Source of the DNA: an uncultured Eggerthellaceae bacterium
GTDB taxonomy: Bacteria > Actinomycetota > Coriobacteriia > Coriobacteriales > Eggerthellaceae
Assembly: GCA_910588985.1 (NCBI GenBank)
Contig: CAJURO010000002.1
Coordinates: 1 to 64,000, forward strand
Direction of reading: 5' to 3'
DNA: 64,000 nucleotides
The notes under the pieces were generated by a model. That model ran no database searches. It saw only the letters and a program-made list of their open reading frames with translations, and was not told where the DNA came from. Below are positions 46,117 to 54,520 of the stretch, piece by piece (positions within the stretch are counted from its first letter, which is position 1; each line of letters begins with the position of its first letter). Both the position numbers and the translations under genes were made by a program.

Positions 46117-46174
46117 CATCCATGATGATGTGCTGCATCTTGCTTAGGCAAGCACAGCGATCCAAAAAAATCTC

Positions 46175-46202
46175 TTGCAAAATGAGAAAACTATAGTATT
46201 CT
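46175..46202 (+). promoter_or_regulatory. Sigma-70-type promoter for the sigma factor gene
   Basis: TTGCAA (46175-46180), 16-base spacer, TATTCT (46197-46202), in an AT-rich stretch. Predicted start near 46209, leaving a leader of about 68 bases before the GTG start. Confidence 0.6.
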
Positions 46203-46276
46203 AGTTCTTCGGCTGTTTTCGCCCATAATGGCGAAGCTGTATCTAAAACCTGCTTTTCTTTTGGGAGGAGTGCCAC

Positions 46277-47749
46277 GTGGCAAAAGCTTCAGGATCATCA
46301 AAAGAGACCGTAAAAGCAGAAGAAAAGGCCGCAACGACGGCAAAAGCGAAGAAAACGACATCCAAGAAGAAGGAAGCGGCAGAGGCTCAAGCAAAGGATG
46401 CTTCAGCTGAGAAGGCCGCTGCAAAGAAGACTGCCAAGAAGGCCACTAAGACCTCTTCGTCGAAGAAGGCGACCAAGGCATCTTCGAGCAAGACGTCTGC
46501 TAAGGCGAGCAAGGAGTCCACGAAGGAAGAGGACCTCGCCGCCATCAAAGAGGCTATGCAGGAAAGTGAGAAGGTCATCGAGGCCGTCGAGGTCGTTGAT
46601 GAGGATGACGATGATATCGATAGCGAGGATATCGATATCACGCAAGATGACGCCATCGACTCATCTGCCGATGACGCAGGAGATGCCGACGATGCTGATT
46701 CCATCCTTGAGAACATCCCTGAGGAGGAGCTCAAGGCCACGGTCGACGTGCAGCTGCCTAAGATCAGCTCGAGCCGCTCCAAGGCAAAGTCGCGTCGTCG
46801 TTCAGTCGATTCCAATATCACGATCCTCACGGGGGATCCTGTAAGGATGTATCTGAAGGAGATCGGCAAGGTCCCTCTGCTCACTGCTGCTGAGGAGATC
46901 GATCTTGCAATGAAGATCGAGGCGGGCGTTGCTGCGACCGAAGAGCTTGAGCAGGCCGAGGAAGAGGGTATCGAGCTCGCACGACGTGATAAGCGCCGTC
47001 TGACGCGCGTGGAGCAAGTTGGGCTCGATGCGAAGCAAGCATTGATCGAGGCCAATCTGCGACTCGTTGTGTCCATTGCAAAGCGCTATGTCGGGCGTGG
47101 GATGCTCTTCTTGGACCTCATCCAAGAAGGCAACCTTGGCTTGATCCGTGCCGTAGAGAAGTTCGATTACACGAAGGGCTTCAAGTTCTCCACCTATGCA
47201 ACCTGGTGGATCCGCCAAGCCATCACCCGCGCGATCGCCGACCAAGCTCGCACAATCCGCATTCCTGTTCATATGGTCGAGACCATCAACAAGCTCGTAC
47301 GCATCCAAAGGCAGCTTCTCCAGCAGCTCGGACGCGAACCAACGCCAGAGGAGATCGGCGAGGAGATGGGCTTGCCTGCAGAGCGCGTGCGCGAGATCCA
47401 GAAGATCTCGCAGGAGCCTGTTTCCCTTGAGACGCCGATCGGTGAGGAAGAGGATTCTCAGCTCGGAGACTTCATCGAAGACGAAGCTGCTGTTGTCCCG
47501 CCTGACGCGGCGAGCTTCTCCATGCTGCAAGAGCAGCTTGGGAAGGTGCTCGACGGTCTTGCCGAGCGCGAGCGCAAGGTCATCAGCTTGCGCTTCGGGC
47601 TCGAGGATGGGCATCCGCGTACGCTCGAGGAGGTCGGACGCGAGTTCGGCGTCACGCGTGAGCGCATTCGCCAGATCGAGAGCAAGACGCTTGCGAAGCT
47701 CCGTCACCCCTCTCGATCCTCGAAGCTTAAAGACTATCTTGAAGATTGA
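46277..47749 (+). CDS. rpoD: Primary RNA polymerase sigma factor
   Basis: This is the housekeeping sigma-70 factor. After an N-terminal 170-180 residues that are first Lys/Ala/Ser-rich (KKTAKKATK and similar) then acidic (DEDDDDIDSEDIDI), the core begins: region 1.2 (DPVRMYLKEIGKVPLLTAAEE, near residue 183), region 2 (LRLVVSIAKRYVGRGM, LDLIQEGNLGLIRAVEKF, FSTYATWWIRQAITRAI), region 3, and region 4 (SLRFGLEDGHPRTLEEVGREFGVTRERIRQIE). GTG start with GGGAGGAG six bases upstream. 490 residues. The N-terminus resembles other actinobacterial primary sigma factors. Confidence 0.97.
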   Translation: MAKASGSSKETVKAEEKAATTAKAKKTTSKKKEAAEAQAKDASAEKAAAKKTAKKATKTSSSKKATKASSSKTSAKASKESTKEEDLAAIKEAMQESEKVIEAVEVVDEDDDDIDSEDIDITQDDAIDSSADDAGDADDADSILENIPEEELKATVDVQLPKISSSRSKAKSRRRSVDSNITILTGDPVRMYLKEIGKVPLLTAAEEIDLAMKIEAGVAATEELEQAEEEGIELARRDKRRLTRVEQVGLDAKQALIEANLRLVVSIAKRYVGRGMLFLDLIQEGNLGLIRAVEKFDYTKGFKFSTYATWWIRQAITRAIADQARTIRIPVHMVETINKLVRIQRQLLQQLGREPTPEEIGEEMGLPAERVREIQKISQEPVSLETPIGEEEDSQLGDFIEDEAAVVPPDAASFSMLQEQLGKVLDGLAERERKVISLRFGLEDGHPRTLEEVGREFGVTRERIRQIESKTLAKLRHPSRSSKLKDYLED

Positions 47750-47757
47750 TCTTTTTG
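47741..47757 (+). terminator. Weak terminator at the end of rpoD
   Basis: AAGATTGATCTT hairpin overlapping the rpoD stop is followed by a T-rich run (CTTTTTG). The stem is only five bp, so it is a weak call. Confidence 0.4.
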
Positions 47758-47758
47758 C

Positions 47759-47786
47759 TTGCACCATAAGAGCGTTCGGCTATAAT
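47759..47786 (+). promoter_or_regulatory. Promoter for tRNA-Asn
   Basis: TTGCAC (47759-47764), 16-base spacer, perfect TATAAT (47781-47786). Predicted start near 47793, about 22 bases before the tRNA. Confidence 0.7.
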
Positions 47787-47814
47787 ACATAAGCCAGCTC
47801 ATACAGCTGCACAT

Positions 47815-47889
47815 TCCTCGGTAGCTCAACGGCAGAGCATCCGGCTGTTAACCGGAGGGTTGTAGGTTCGAATCCTACCCGAGGAGCCA
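47815..47889 (+). tRNA. tRNA-Asn (GTT)
   Basis: A 75-base cloverleaf with an encoded CCA. The acceptor stem is TCCTCGG with CCGAGGA, discriminator G, then CCA. D-arm GTAGCTCAACGGCAGAGC, anticodon stem TCCGG/CCGGA with loop CTGTTAA giving anticodon GTT, and T-arm with GGTTCGAATCC. Confidence 0.97.
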
Positions 47890-47898
47890 GGAAACGCA

Positions 47899-47925
47899 GG
47901 GTCAGTCTTATGACTGGCCCTTTTT
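47899..47925 (+). terminator. Intrinsic terminator after tRNA-Asn
   Basis: GGGTCAGTC (47899-47907) pairs with GACTGGCCC (47912-47920, one G-T) around a TTAT loop, followed by TTTTT. Confidence 0.88.
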
Positions 47926-47931
47926 GGTATA

Positions 47932-47966
47932 GGCTCTGTTCGCCCAGGCTGGAGTGACAGAGCTTT
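47932..47966. repeat. Tip-only copy of the inverted-repeat element
   Basis: GGCTCTGTTCGCCCAGG and TGGAGTGACAGAGCTTT lie back to back and match the left and right ends of the element at 41134-41301 (about 17 of 20 and 14 of 17 positions by eye). The structured core is absent. As it stands the sequence forms a hairpin: GCTCTGT/ACAGAGC plus CCAG/CTGG. Confidence 0.45.
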
Positions 47967-48017
47967 GATCTATCGATCCGTGCGTCGCACATTGATGGGG
48001 AGAAGAGGTGGTACGCG

Positions 48018-49370
48018 ATGGTCTCCATGGAGGAGCATTTTGATTGGGGAAAGCTCATCCGCTTCACGCTTCCCTCCATCGGCATGTTCATCTTCACATC
48101 CATCTACGGCATCGTGGACGGGCTCTTCATCTCGAACTTCGCTGGCACGACCTCCTTCGCTGCTGTCAACCTCATCATGCCTGTCGTGATCATCTTCTCT
48201 ACGGTGGGATACATGCTTGGGACAGGCGGGAGCGCGCTCATCGCTAAAACGCGCGGCGAAGGTGATGATGAGCTTGCGAATCGGTACTTCTCCATGATCG
48301 TGTATGCCGCATTCATCCTTGGTGTCATCCTTGCTCTCATCGGCGCTGCCGCCATGGAGCCCCTTGCGCGCTTCCTCGGTGCAGATGAGAGCATGGTCGG
48401 TATCTGCGTGCTCTATGGCGATATGCTCATGATCTCGTTGCCTTTCTATGTTCTCCAGTATCTTTTCCAGAATCTGTGCGTCACTGCTGGCAAGCCTACC
48501 TTCGGGCTCGTGGTCATCATCATCGCAGGCTGCATGAACATGCTCCTTGATGCGCTCTTCGTGGGAGCCTTTGGATGGGGCGTTGCTGGTGCCGCTGGGG
48601 CAACGAACATATCCGAGTTCCTTGGTGGCGGTATCCCTCTCATCTATTTCTTCCGCAAGAACGCAAGCTATCTGCGCCTTGGCAAGACGACGTTCATGCC
48701 TCGTGCTTTTGGCAAGGCATGCGTGAATGGGCTCTCTGAGATGATGACGAGCATCACGATGTCATTGGTGACCATGCTCTACAACTTCCAGCTCATGACC
48801 TTTGCAGGTCAGGATGGTGTTGCAGCCTATGGGGTCATCGCATATGTCGTGATGGTCTTCGCAGCGATCTTCATGGGTTATGACATGGGCTCGGCTCCGC
48901 TCATGAGCTTCCAATATGGCGCCCAGAATCATAAGGAGATGAAGAACCTCTTCAAGAAAGGGCTCATCTTCACCTGTGTGGGCGGCATTCTCATGTTCCT
49001 TGCAGGACAGGCTTTCGCAAGTCCTATCGCAGCGCTCTTCGTTGGCTATGATGAAGGCTTGCGCGCTTTCACCGAGCATGGCTTCCGCATCTACGCATTC
49101 GCGTTCTTGCTCATGGGGTATAGCATGTATGCCTCAGCGCTCTTCACCTCTTTGAACAACGGTGTCGTTTCGGCGATCATCTCGTTTTTGCGTACGCTTG
49201 TGTTCGAGACCTCATCGGTCATCCTTCTTCCTATGATCCTCGGCATCGACGGCATATGGCTTTCAGTGAGCGTTGCCGAGATCGCTGCGTTGATCGTTTC
49301 AGCAGCGTTCATCATCGCCCTTGAGCCGCGGTATGGTTATTGGCGCATGAAGGTGAAAGCGCGCCCATGA
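48018..49370 (+). CDS. MATE family efflux transporter
   Basis: A 450-residue membrane protein with about 12 helices, of the MATE type that exports drugs or metabolites in exchange for Na+ or H+. Typical features: an N-terminal FTLPSIGMFIFTSIYGIVDG, then a repeat of the half-module (MTSITMSLVTMLYNFQLM...), and GTGGSALIAKTRGEGDDELANRYF after helix 2. AGAGGTGG precedes the ATG at 48018. Its stop overlaps the first ABC gene by four bases, so the three transporter genes form one operon. The substrate cannot be told from sequence. Confidence 0.92.
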   Translation: MVSMEEHFDWGKLIRFTLPSIGMFIFTSIYGIVDGLFISNFAGTTSFAAVNLIMPVVIIFSTVGYMLGTGGSALIAKTRGEGDDELANRYFSMIVYAAFILGVILALIGAAAMEPLARFLGADESMVGICVLYGDMLMISLPFYVLQYLFQNLCVTAGKPTFGLVVIIIAGCMNMLLDALFVGAFGWGVAGAAGATNISEFLGGGIPLIYFFRKNASYLRLGKTTFMPRAFGKACVNGLSEMMTSITMSLVTMLYNFQLMTFAGQDGVAAYGVIAYVVMVFAAIFMGYDMGSAPLMSFQYGAQNHKEMKNLFKKGLIFTCVGGILMFLAGQAFASPIAALFVGYDEGLRAFTEHGFRIYAFAFLLMGYSMYASALFTSLNNGVVSAIISFLRTLVFETSSVILLPMILGIDGIWLSVSVAEIAALIVSAAFIIALEPRYGYWRMKVKARP

Positions 49371-51529
49371 GGATCTTTCGGTATCTTGCCAAGCATAAGA
49401 TAGCCCTTGTGCTCGTCTTCGTGCTCCTCATTGCCCAGGCCGCATGCGAGCTTTCCTTGCCAAGCCTTACGTCGAGCGTCGTTGATGTGGGCATCCAGCA
49501 GCGCGGCATAGAGAAGGTCGTGCCTCAAGGGATGACTGCAAAGACGCATGATCTGCTTGATATGCTCCTTGACCAAGAGGATGAGGAGCTCATTTCGCAA
49601 AGCTATGCGAAGACCGACGATGGTGCCTATGCTCTGACGGAGTGGGGTCGCGAGCACGAGCCCGAGATCGAACATGCGCTTATGCTTCCTCTTGTGATGA
49701 TCCACGACCCTGCGTCGATCACAACGGCACCTGTGGACCTGGAGGAGATGCTCATGCGCTCTGAAGCAGGAGAGCTCTCCAAGACAGATATCACGGCATA
49801 CATGCAGCAGGTCGAAGCGAATATGGACGAGGGTGCCCGCTCGCTCCTTCCTCAGCGCGCTCTGTCCTCAGTGGCCTCGGAATACAGCCTTCTCGGGCTC
49901 GACCTTGATGCGATCCAGATGAATTACCTGCTCACCTGTGGGGCCGCCATGCTCGCGCTCACGCTCTGTGGGATGGCCTTCGCCATAGGGGTTGGATTCG
50001 TTGCCGCTCGCACTGGTGCGTTCATTGGCCGTGACCTGCGCCGTGCCTTGTTCGCGCGCGTCGTATCCTTCTCAGAGGCAGAGATCAACCGCTTCTCGGC
50101 GGCATCCCTGATCACGCGGGGTACGAATGACATCCAGCAGATCCAGATGGTGAGCATCATGTTGATGCGCGTCATCCTCTATGCTCCGATCCTTGCGCTC
50201 GGCGGCATCATCATGGTCATCTCGACGAATGCCGAGCTCGGATGGGTCGTCGTGTGCGCCATCATCGTGCTGCTCTGCGTGCTGTTCGTGCTCTTCCGCG
50301 TTACGATGCCATGCTTCAAGCGCATGCAACGCCTGATCGACAAGGTGAACCTCATCTCGCGCGAGATGCTCGAAGGCATGATGGTCGTACGGGCCTTTGA
50401 TCGCGAAGATCATGAGGAGGAGCGATTCGAGGGCGCATCACGAGACCTTCGTTCGACGCAGCTGTTCACGAATCGCGCCATGTCCTTCATGATGCCAACG
50501 ATGATGCTGGTCATGAACCTCACTAGCATTGCGATCATCTGGTTCGGTGGCCAGCAAGTCGATATGGGAATGACGCAGACAGGCGATCTTATCGCCTTCA
50601 TCACCTATTCCATGGTCATCATCATGGGCTTTCTCATGATCGGCATGGTGGCTATCATGCTCCCACGTGCGTCTGTCGCCTCTGAGCGCGTGGATGAGGT
50701 CATCGAGACGCAACCTTCTGTCGTGAGCCGTCCCGATGCGCGAGCGCTTTCGAAGGCCGACCCTCCAAAACCGCTTCTCGCTTTCGAGAATGTGAGCTTC
50801 CGCTATGGGGATGAGTCTGGATGCGCGCTTGAAGATGTCAGCTTCCAGATCGAGGAAGGCATGACGTTCGCCATCGTCGGCTCAACGGGGTCAGGCAAGA
50901 CAACGCTCGTTAAGCTCTTACTGCGCTTCTTCGATCCTTCTCAGGGTTGCATCCTGCTCGATGGCCATGACATGCGCGATGTGTCCCTTGAGGAGCTTCG
51001 TTCCCAGTTTGGATACGTTCCGCAAAAAGCATTCCTCTTCTCTGGGACGATCGATACGAATGTCGCCTACGCAGATGAGGGGATGCCTCGCGCTCATGTC
51101 ATGCATGCGCTTGATATCGCCCAGGCGACCGAATTCGTATCCCAGATGCCAAAGGGGGTCATCACGCCGATAGCGCAGGGAGGATCGAATGTATCGGGTG
51201 GCCAGCGACAGCGGCTCGCTATTGCGCGTGCGATCGCTCGCCAGCGCCGTGTTCTTCTTTTCGATGATTCCTTCAGCGCGCTCGATTATGCAACTGATGC
51301 CGCACTGCGTGCCTCCCTTCGCTCCGAGTTCTCGCATCTTACTCAGATCGTTGTTGCGCAACGGATCTCGACGGTGATGGAGGCCGACCGCATCCTTGTT
51401 CTCGAAGAAGGATGCGTCGTGGGATGTGGCACTCATGCGCATCTCATGAAGAGCTGCCCTGAGTATGCTGAGATCGCCCTTTCGCAGCTCTCACCTGAAG
51501 AGGCTGGGATCGGGGGTGATGTGGCGTGA
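49367..51529 (+). CDS. ABC exporter, permease-ATPase half 1 (degenerate catalytic site)
   Basis: A 720-residue half-transporter: helix 1 (about residues 8-28), an unusually long extracytoplasmic insert (about 35-180, with charged segments such as EEDLMRSEAGEL-like runs), five more helices, then the nucleotide-binding domain with Walker A GSTGSGKTT near residue 505, signature NVSGGQRQRLAIARAI and Walker B LLFDDSFSALD. The residue after the Walker B Asp is Asp, not catalytic Glu, as in the degenerate subunit of heterodimeric exporters. Start ATG 49367 overlaps the MATE stop; an upstream in-frame start at 49340 is less likely. Confidence 0.92.
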   Translation: MRIFRYLAKHKIALVLVFVLLIAQAACELSLPSLTSSVVDVGIQQRGIEKVVPQGMTAKTHDLLDMLLDQEDEELISQSYAKTDDGAYALTEWGREHEPEIEHALMLPLVMIHDPASITTAPVDLEEMLMRSEAGELSKTDITAYMQQVEANMDEGARSLLPQRALSSVASEYSLLGLDLDAIQMNYLLTCGAAMLALTLCGMAFAIGVGFVAARTGAFIGRDLRRALFARVVSFSEAEINRFSAASLITRGTNDIQQIQMVSIMLMRVILYAPILALGGIIMVISTNAELGWVVVCAIIVLLCVLFVLFRVTMPCFKRMQRLIDKVNLISREMLEGMMVVRAFDREDHEEERFEGASRDLRSTQLFTNRAMSFMMPTMMLVMNLTSIAIIWFGGQQVDMGMTQTGDLIAFITYSMVIIMGFLMIGMVAIMLPRASVASERVDEVIETQPSVVSRPDARALSKADPPKPLLAFENVSFRYGDESGCALEDVSFQIEEGMTFAIVGSTGSGKTTLVKLLLRFFDPSQGCILLDGHDMRDVSLEELRSQFGYVPQKAFLFSGTIDTNVAYADEGMPRAHVMHALDIAQATEFVSQMPKGVITPIAQGGSNVSGGQRQRLAIARAIARQRRVLLFDDSFSALDYATDAALRASLRSEFSHLTQIVVAQRISTVMEADRILVLEEGCVVGCGTHAHLMKSCPEYAEIALSQLSPEEAGIGGDVA

Positions 51530-53508
51530 GGCATGGCTTTCATGAGAGAGACGACATGCGCTCTGAGCAAGAGATCGTCGACATCGCCGAATTCGACCGC
51601 CTCGACCGTGAAGAGCGAGCGCGTGCACGGCGTGCGGTCATGCGCGACGCCCGCGAAGCAACAGGATACAAGATGCGTGCTCGTCGACATGGTCCTCACG
51701 GTCCGCATAGGATGCGCGGCAGCGATGAACGCGTGGATGTCAAAGGGGCTCTTCTCAAGCTCATGCGCTTCATGGGGAGATTCAAATGGGCACTCGTCTG
51801 CGTGCTCGTGTTCGCCATCGCCTCCACGCTCTTCAGCATCGTAGGCCCTAAGATCCTCTCCGAGGCAACCACGCTTCTCTTTGATGGCGTTGTGGCAAAG
51901 GTTGACGGCACGGGCACGATAGATTTTGCGGCCATAGCACGCGTGCTCATGGTATGCCTTGGGCTCTATGGCGTTTCCGCTGCATGTGCATGGGTGCAAG
52001 GATGGGTCATGAGCTACGTCTCCCAACAGACGTGCTTCGAGCTTCGTGGTGCGATCGCGCGTAAGATCGATCGGCTGCCATTCGGTTATTTCGACAAGGT
52101 CTCGACAGGAGATGTTCTCTCGCGCATCACCAATGATGTCGATACGCTCGGTCAGAGCCTGAACCAAGGCCTTACGCAGCTCATCACCTCCGTCGTTACC
52201 GTTATCGGCGTGCTTGTCATGATGGTCTCCATCAACTGGATCATGGCGCTCGTAACGCTCATCATCGTGCCGCTCTCGCTTGTCTTCGTCACGATCATCG
52301 TCAAGCGCTCGCAAAAGTACTTCATGGCGCAGCAAGCGCTTCTTGGGGCTGTCAATGCCGAGGTTGAAGAGACCTTCTCAGGGCATGCCCTTGTAGCCGC
52401 GTTCGGCCAAGAGGATGAAACGTGCGCTGTCTATGAGGAAGCGAATGATGCGCTTTGCGAGGCAGCTTGGAAATCGCAATTCCTCTCAGGGCTCATGCAG
52501 CCAATCATGAACCTGATCGGCAACCTTGGCTATGTCATCGTGGCCATCGTCGGTGCGATCTTCGCAGCGCGCGGGATCATCACGGTTGGCGATATCCAAG
52601 CATTCATCCAGTATGTCAAGAATTTCACGCAGCCGCTGACCCAGCTTGCTCAAGTGTCGAACGTGCTTCAGCAGATGGCTGCGGCGGTGACGCGCATCTT
52701 CGAGGTCCTCGATGCGCCAGAGATCGAAGATGCGCCGCCTTCTAAGCTTCCTTCGGACCTCTCCTGTGACGTGGAGTTCGATCATGTTCGATTCGGCTAT
52801 CATGCCGACGATCCGATCATCCATGATTTCACGTGTGCGATCTCTTCGGGCCAGCGTGTTGCCATTGTTGGGCCCACTGGCTCTGGGAAGACGACGCTGG
52901 TGAAGCTCTTGATGCGCTTCTATGATGTTGATGGCGGCAGCATACGCATCGGTGGTACGGACATCCAGGACATCGAACGAGCGCAGGTTCGCGAGCTTTT
53001 CGCGATGGTGCTCCAAGATGCATGGCTCTTCAGTGGCTCGATCCGCGAGAACATTCGCTACGGGTGCCTGAGCGCAAGCGATGCGGAGGTTGAGGAGGCA
53101 GCGCGGCGCGCTCGTGCCGATCATTTCATCCAGACGCTTCCAGGCGGGTATGATTTCCAGATCAACGAATCAGCGAGCAACATCAGCGCTGGCCAGCGCC
53201 AGCTCATCACGATCGCGCGTGCGTTCTTGGCTAACAGGCGCATGCTCATCCTTGACGAGGCAACGAGTTCGGTAGACACCCGAACAGAGGCGCAGATCCA
53301 AGAAGCGATGGATGAGCTGGCGGCGGATAAGACGTCGTTCATCATCGCGCATCGCTTATCAACGATCAAGAATGCCGATATCATCCTTGTCATCGATCAT
53401 GGTGACATCGTCGAGCAGGGAAGCCATGATGAGCTCCTGCGTCTTGGAGGCTTCTATGCGACGTTGTATAATTCGCAATTCGAAGCATGCAAAGATGAGA
53501 TCGAGTGA
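51526..53508 (+). CDS. ABC exporter, permease-ATPase half 2 (canonical catalytic site)
   Basis: The 660-residue partner of the previous gene, overlapping it by four bases (GTGA). A charged cytoplasmic N-terminus of about 75 residues precedes six helices. The ATPase has Walker A GPTGSGKTT near residue 448 and canonical Walker B LILDEATSSVD, but signature NISAGQRQL (SAGQ rather than SGGQ). With the degenerate Walker B of half 1 this makes one degenerate and one active ATP site, the usual heterodimeric multidrug-exporter arrangement. Confidence 0.93.
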   Translation: MRHGFHERDDMRSEQEIVDIAEFDRLDREERARARRAVMRDAREATGYKMRARRHGPHGPHRMRGSDERVDVKGALLKLMRFMGRFKWALVCVLVFAIASTLFSIVGPKILSEATTLLFDGVVAKVDGTGTIDFAAIARVLMVCLGLYGVSAACAWVQGWVMSYVSQQTCFELRGAIARKIDRLPFGYFDKVSTGDVLSRITNDVDTLGQSLNQGLTQLITSVVTVIGVLVMMVSINWIMALVTLIIVPLSLVFVTIIVKRSQKYFMAQQALLGAVNAEVEETFSGHALVAAFGQEDETCAVYEEANDALCEAAWKSQFLSGLMQPIMNLIGNLGYVIVAIVGAIFAARGIITVGDIQAFIQYVKNFTQPLTQLAQVSNVLQQMAAAVTRIFEVLDAPEIEDAPPSKLPSDLSCDVEFDHVRFGYHADDPIIHDFTCAISSGQRVAIVGPTGSGKTTLVKLLMRFYDVDGGSIRIGGTDIQDIERAQVRELFAMVLQDAWLFSGSIRENIRYGCLSASDAEVEEAARRARADHFIQTLPGGYDFQINESASNISAGQRQLITIARAFLANRRMLILDEATSSVDTRTEAQIQEAMDELAADKTSFIIAHRLSTIKNADIILVIDHGDIVEQGSHDELLRLGGFYATLYNSQFEACKDEIE

Positions 53509-53543
53509 TGCATCGACCATGCATGCGTTTAGAGGATAGGGAT

Positions 53544-54377
53544 ATGGACCAGAACGATTACTACAGATCGAATGCATTTGTCGAGGAGAGGGAAGAGGAC
53601 TATTGCCCTACGGATTCCCTTCTTCCGCGGGGGGTCGAGCGCGTGAGCGTCGAAGCGATCGCTTCTTCTCGCCTGATAACGCCTGAGGTTATCGCGCATG
53701 AAGGCTCTCCTGTGACCATTGCCGCCTTTGACTTTGATGGGACATGCATCAATGGGTCCTCGCCCAAGCGACTTGTCAGTGTGCTTACGAAGCGCAAGCG
53801 CATCAACTGCTACAAGCTCCTTCGCATTGCGCTTTGGGGATTGGCTTATAAGTTCAATTTGCCGAATAAGGACGCTGAGGGCGTGCGTGAGCGTGTGTTC
53901 TCAGCGTTCGCGGGGCATTCCGCAGTCGCGGTCAATCGCTTCTTGTGCGATTTCTACCATGACAAGGTAGAGCCGAACTATCGTATGGAAGCCGATGCGG
54001 AGATGGTCGCTCATCTCGAAGCGGGACATGTCGTCGTTGTCGTCTCGGCTTCGTTCGAGCCGATAGTCGCTTCAGCGATGGTCGAGCACCCAATCCAATA
54101 CGCGCTTGGTTCTCGCATGAAGATCGACTCGCATGGTGCCTATACCGATGAAGTAGAAGGCCTTCCAACGGAGGGTGCTGACAAGCTTTTCGCTCTCAGG
54201 AAGTTCGCCGATGAGATGTTCGGCGCAGGAGCATGGAAGCTTGGCTTTGCCTATGGAGACCATTATTCCGATCTGACATTGCTCGAGGCTGCTGAGCATC
54301 CATATGCTGTTACGCCAGATCAAAAGCTTGCGCGCTATGCCCGCCAGCACGGGTGGAATATCGTTGAATGGGATTGA
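53544..54377 (+). CDS. HAD superfamily phosphatase (subfamily IB, SerB-like)
   Basis: The 277-residue protein has HAD motif I FDFDGTCINGSS (nucleophile Asp), a helical cap (KRKRINCYKLLRIALWGLAYKF), motif II VVVVSASFEP, and motifs III/IV with FAYGDHYSDLTLLEAAEHP. This pattern is typical of HAD-IB hydrolases acting on phosphoserine-like or phospholipid-type substrates; the substrate is unknown. The frame opens at 53505, overlapping the ABC gene, but ATG 53544 follows GAGGATAGGG and fits better. The first 65 residues before motif I are an extra polar segment. Confidence 0.85.
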   Translation: MDQNDYYRSNAFVEEREEDYCPTDSLLPRGVERVSVEAIASSRLITPEVIAHEGSPVTIAAFDFDGTCINGSSPKRLVSVLTKRKRINCYKLLRIALWGLAYKFNLPNKDAEGVRERVFSAFAGHSAVAVNRFLCDFYHDKVEPNYRMEADAEMVAHLEAGHVVVVVSASFEPIVASAMVEHPIQYALGSRMKIDSHGAYTDEVEGLPTEGADKLFALRKFADEMFGAGAWKLGFAYGDHYSDLTLLEAAEHPYAVTPDQKLARYARQHGWNIVEWD

Positions 54378-54520
54378 GCTCAGGTTCTTCGAGGTCAGAT
54401 GTGTGCATGTTGCTTCGATGTAAAAGAACATGCGTACGACGCGGATCTCTCTCTGCTGCGGTAGAATGAGACAAAATGACTCGAGTCGGGTCGTGCCGAC
54501 TCGTACCAACGAGGTGTGAT

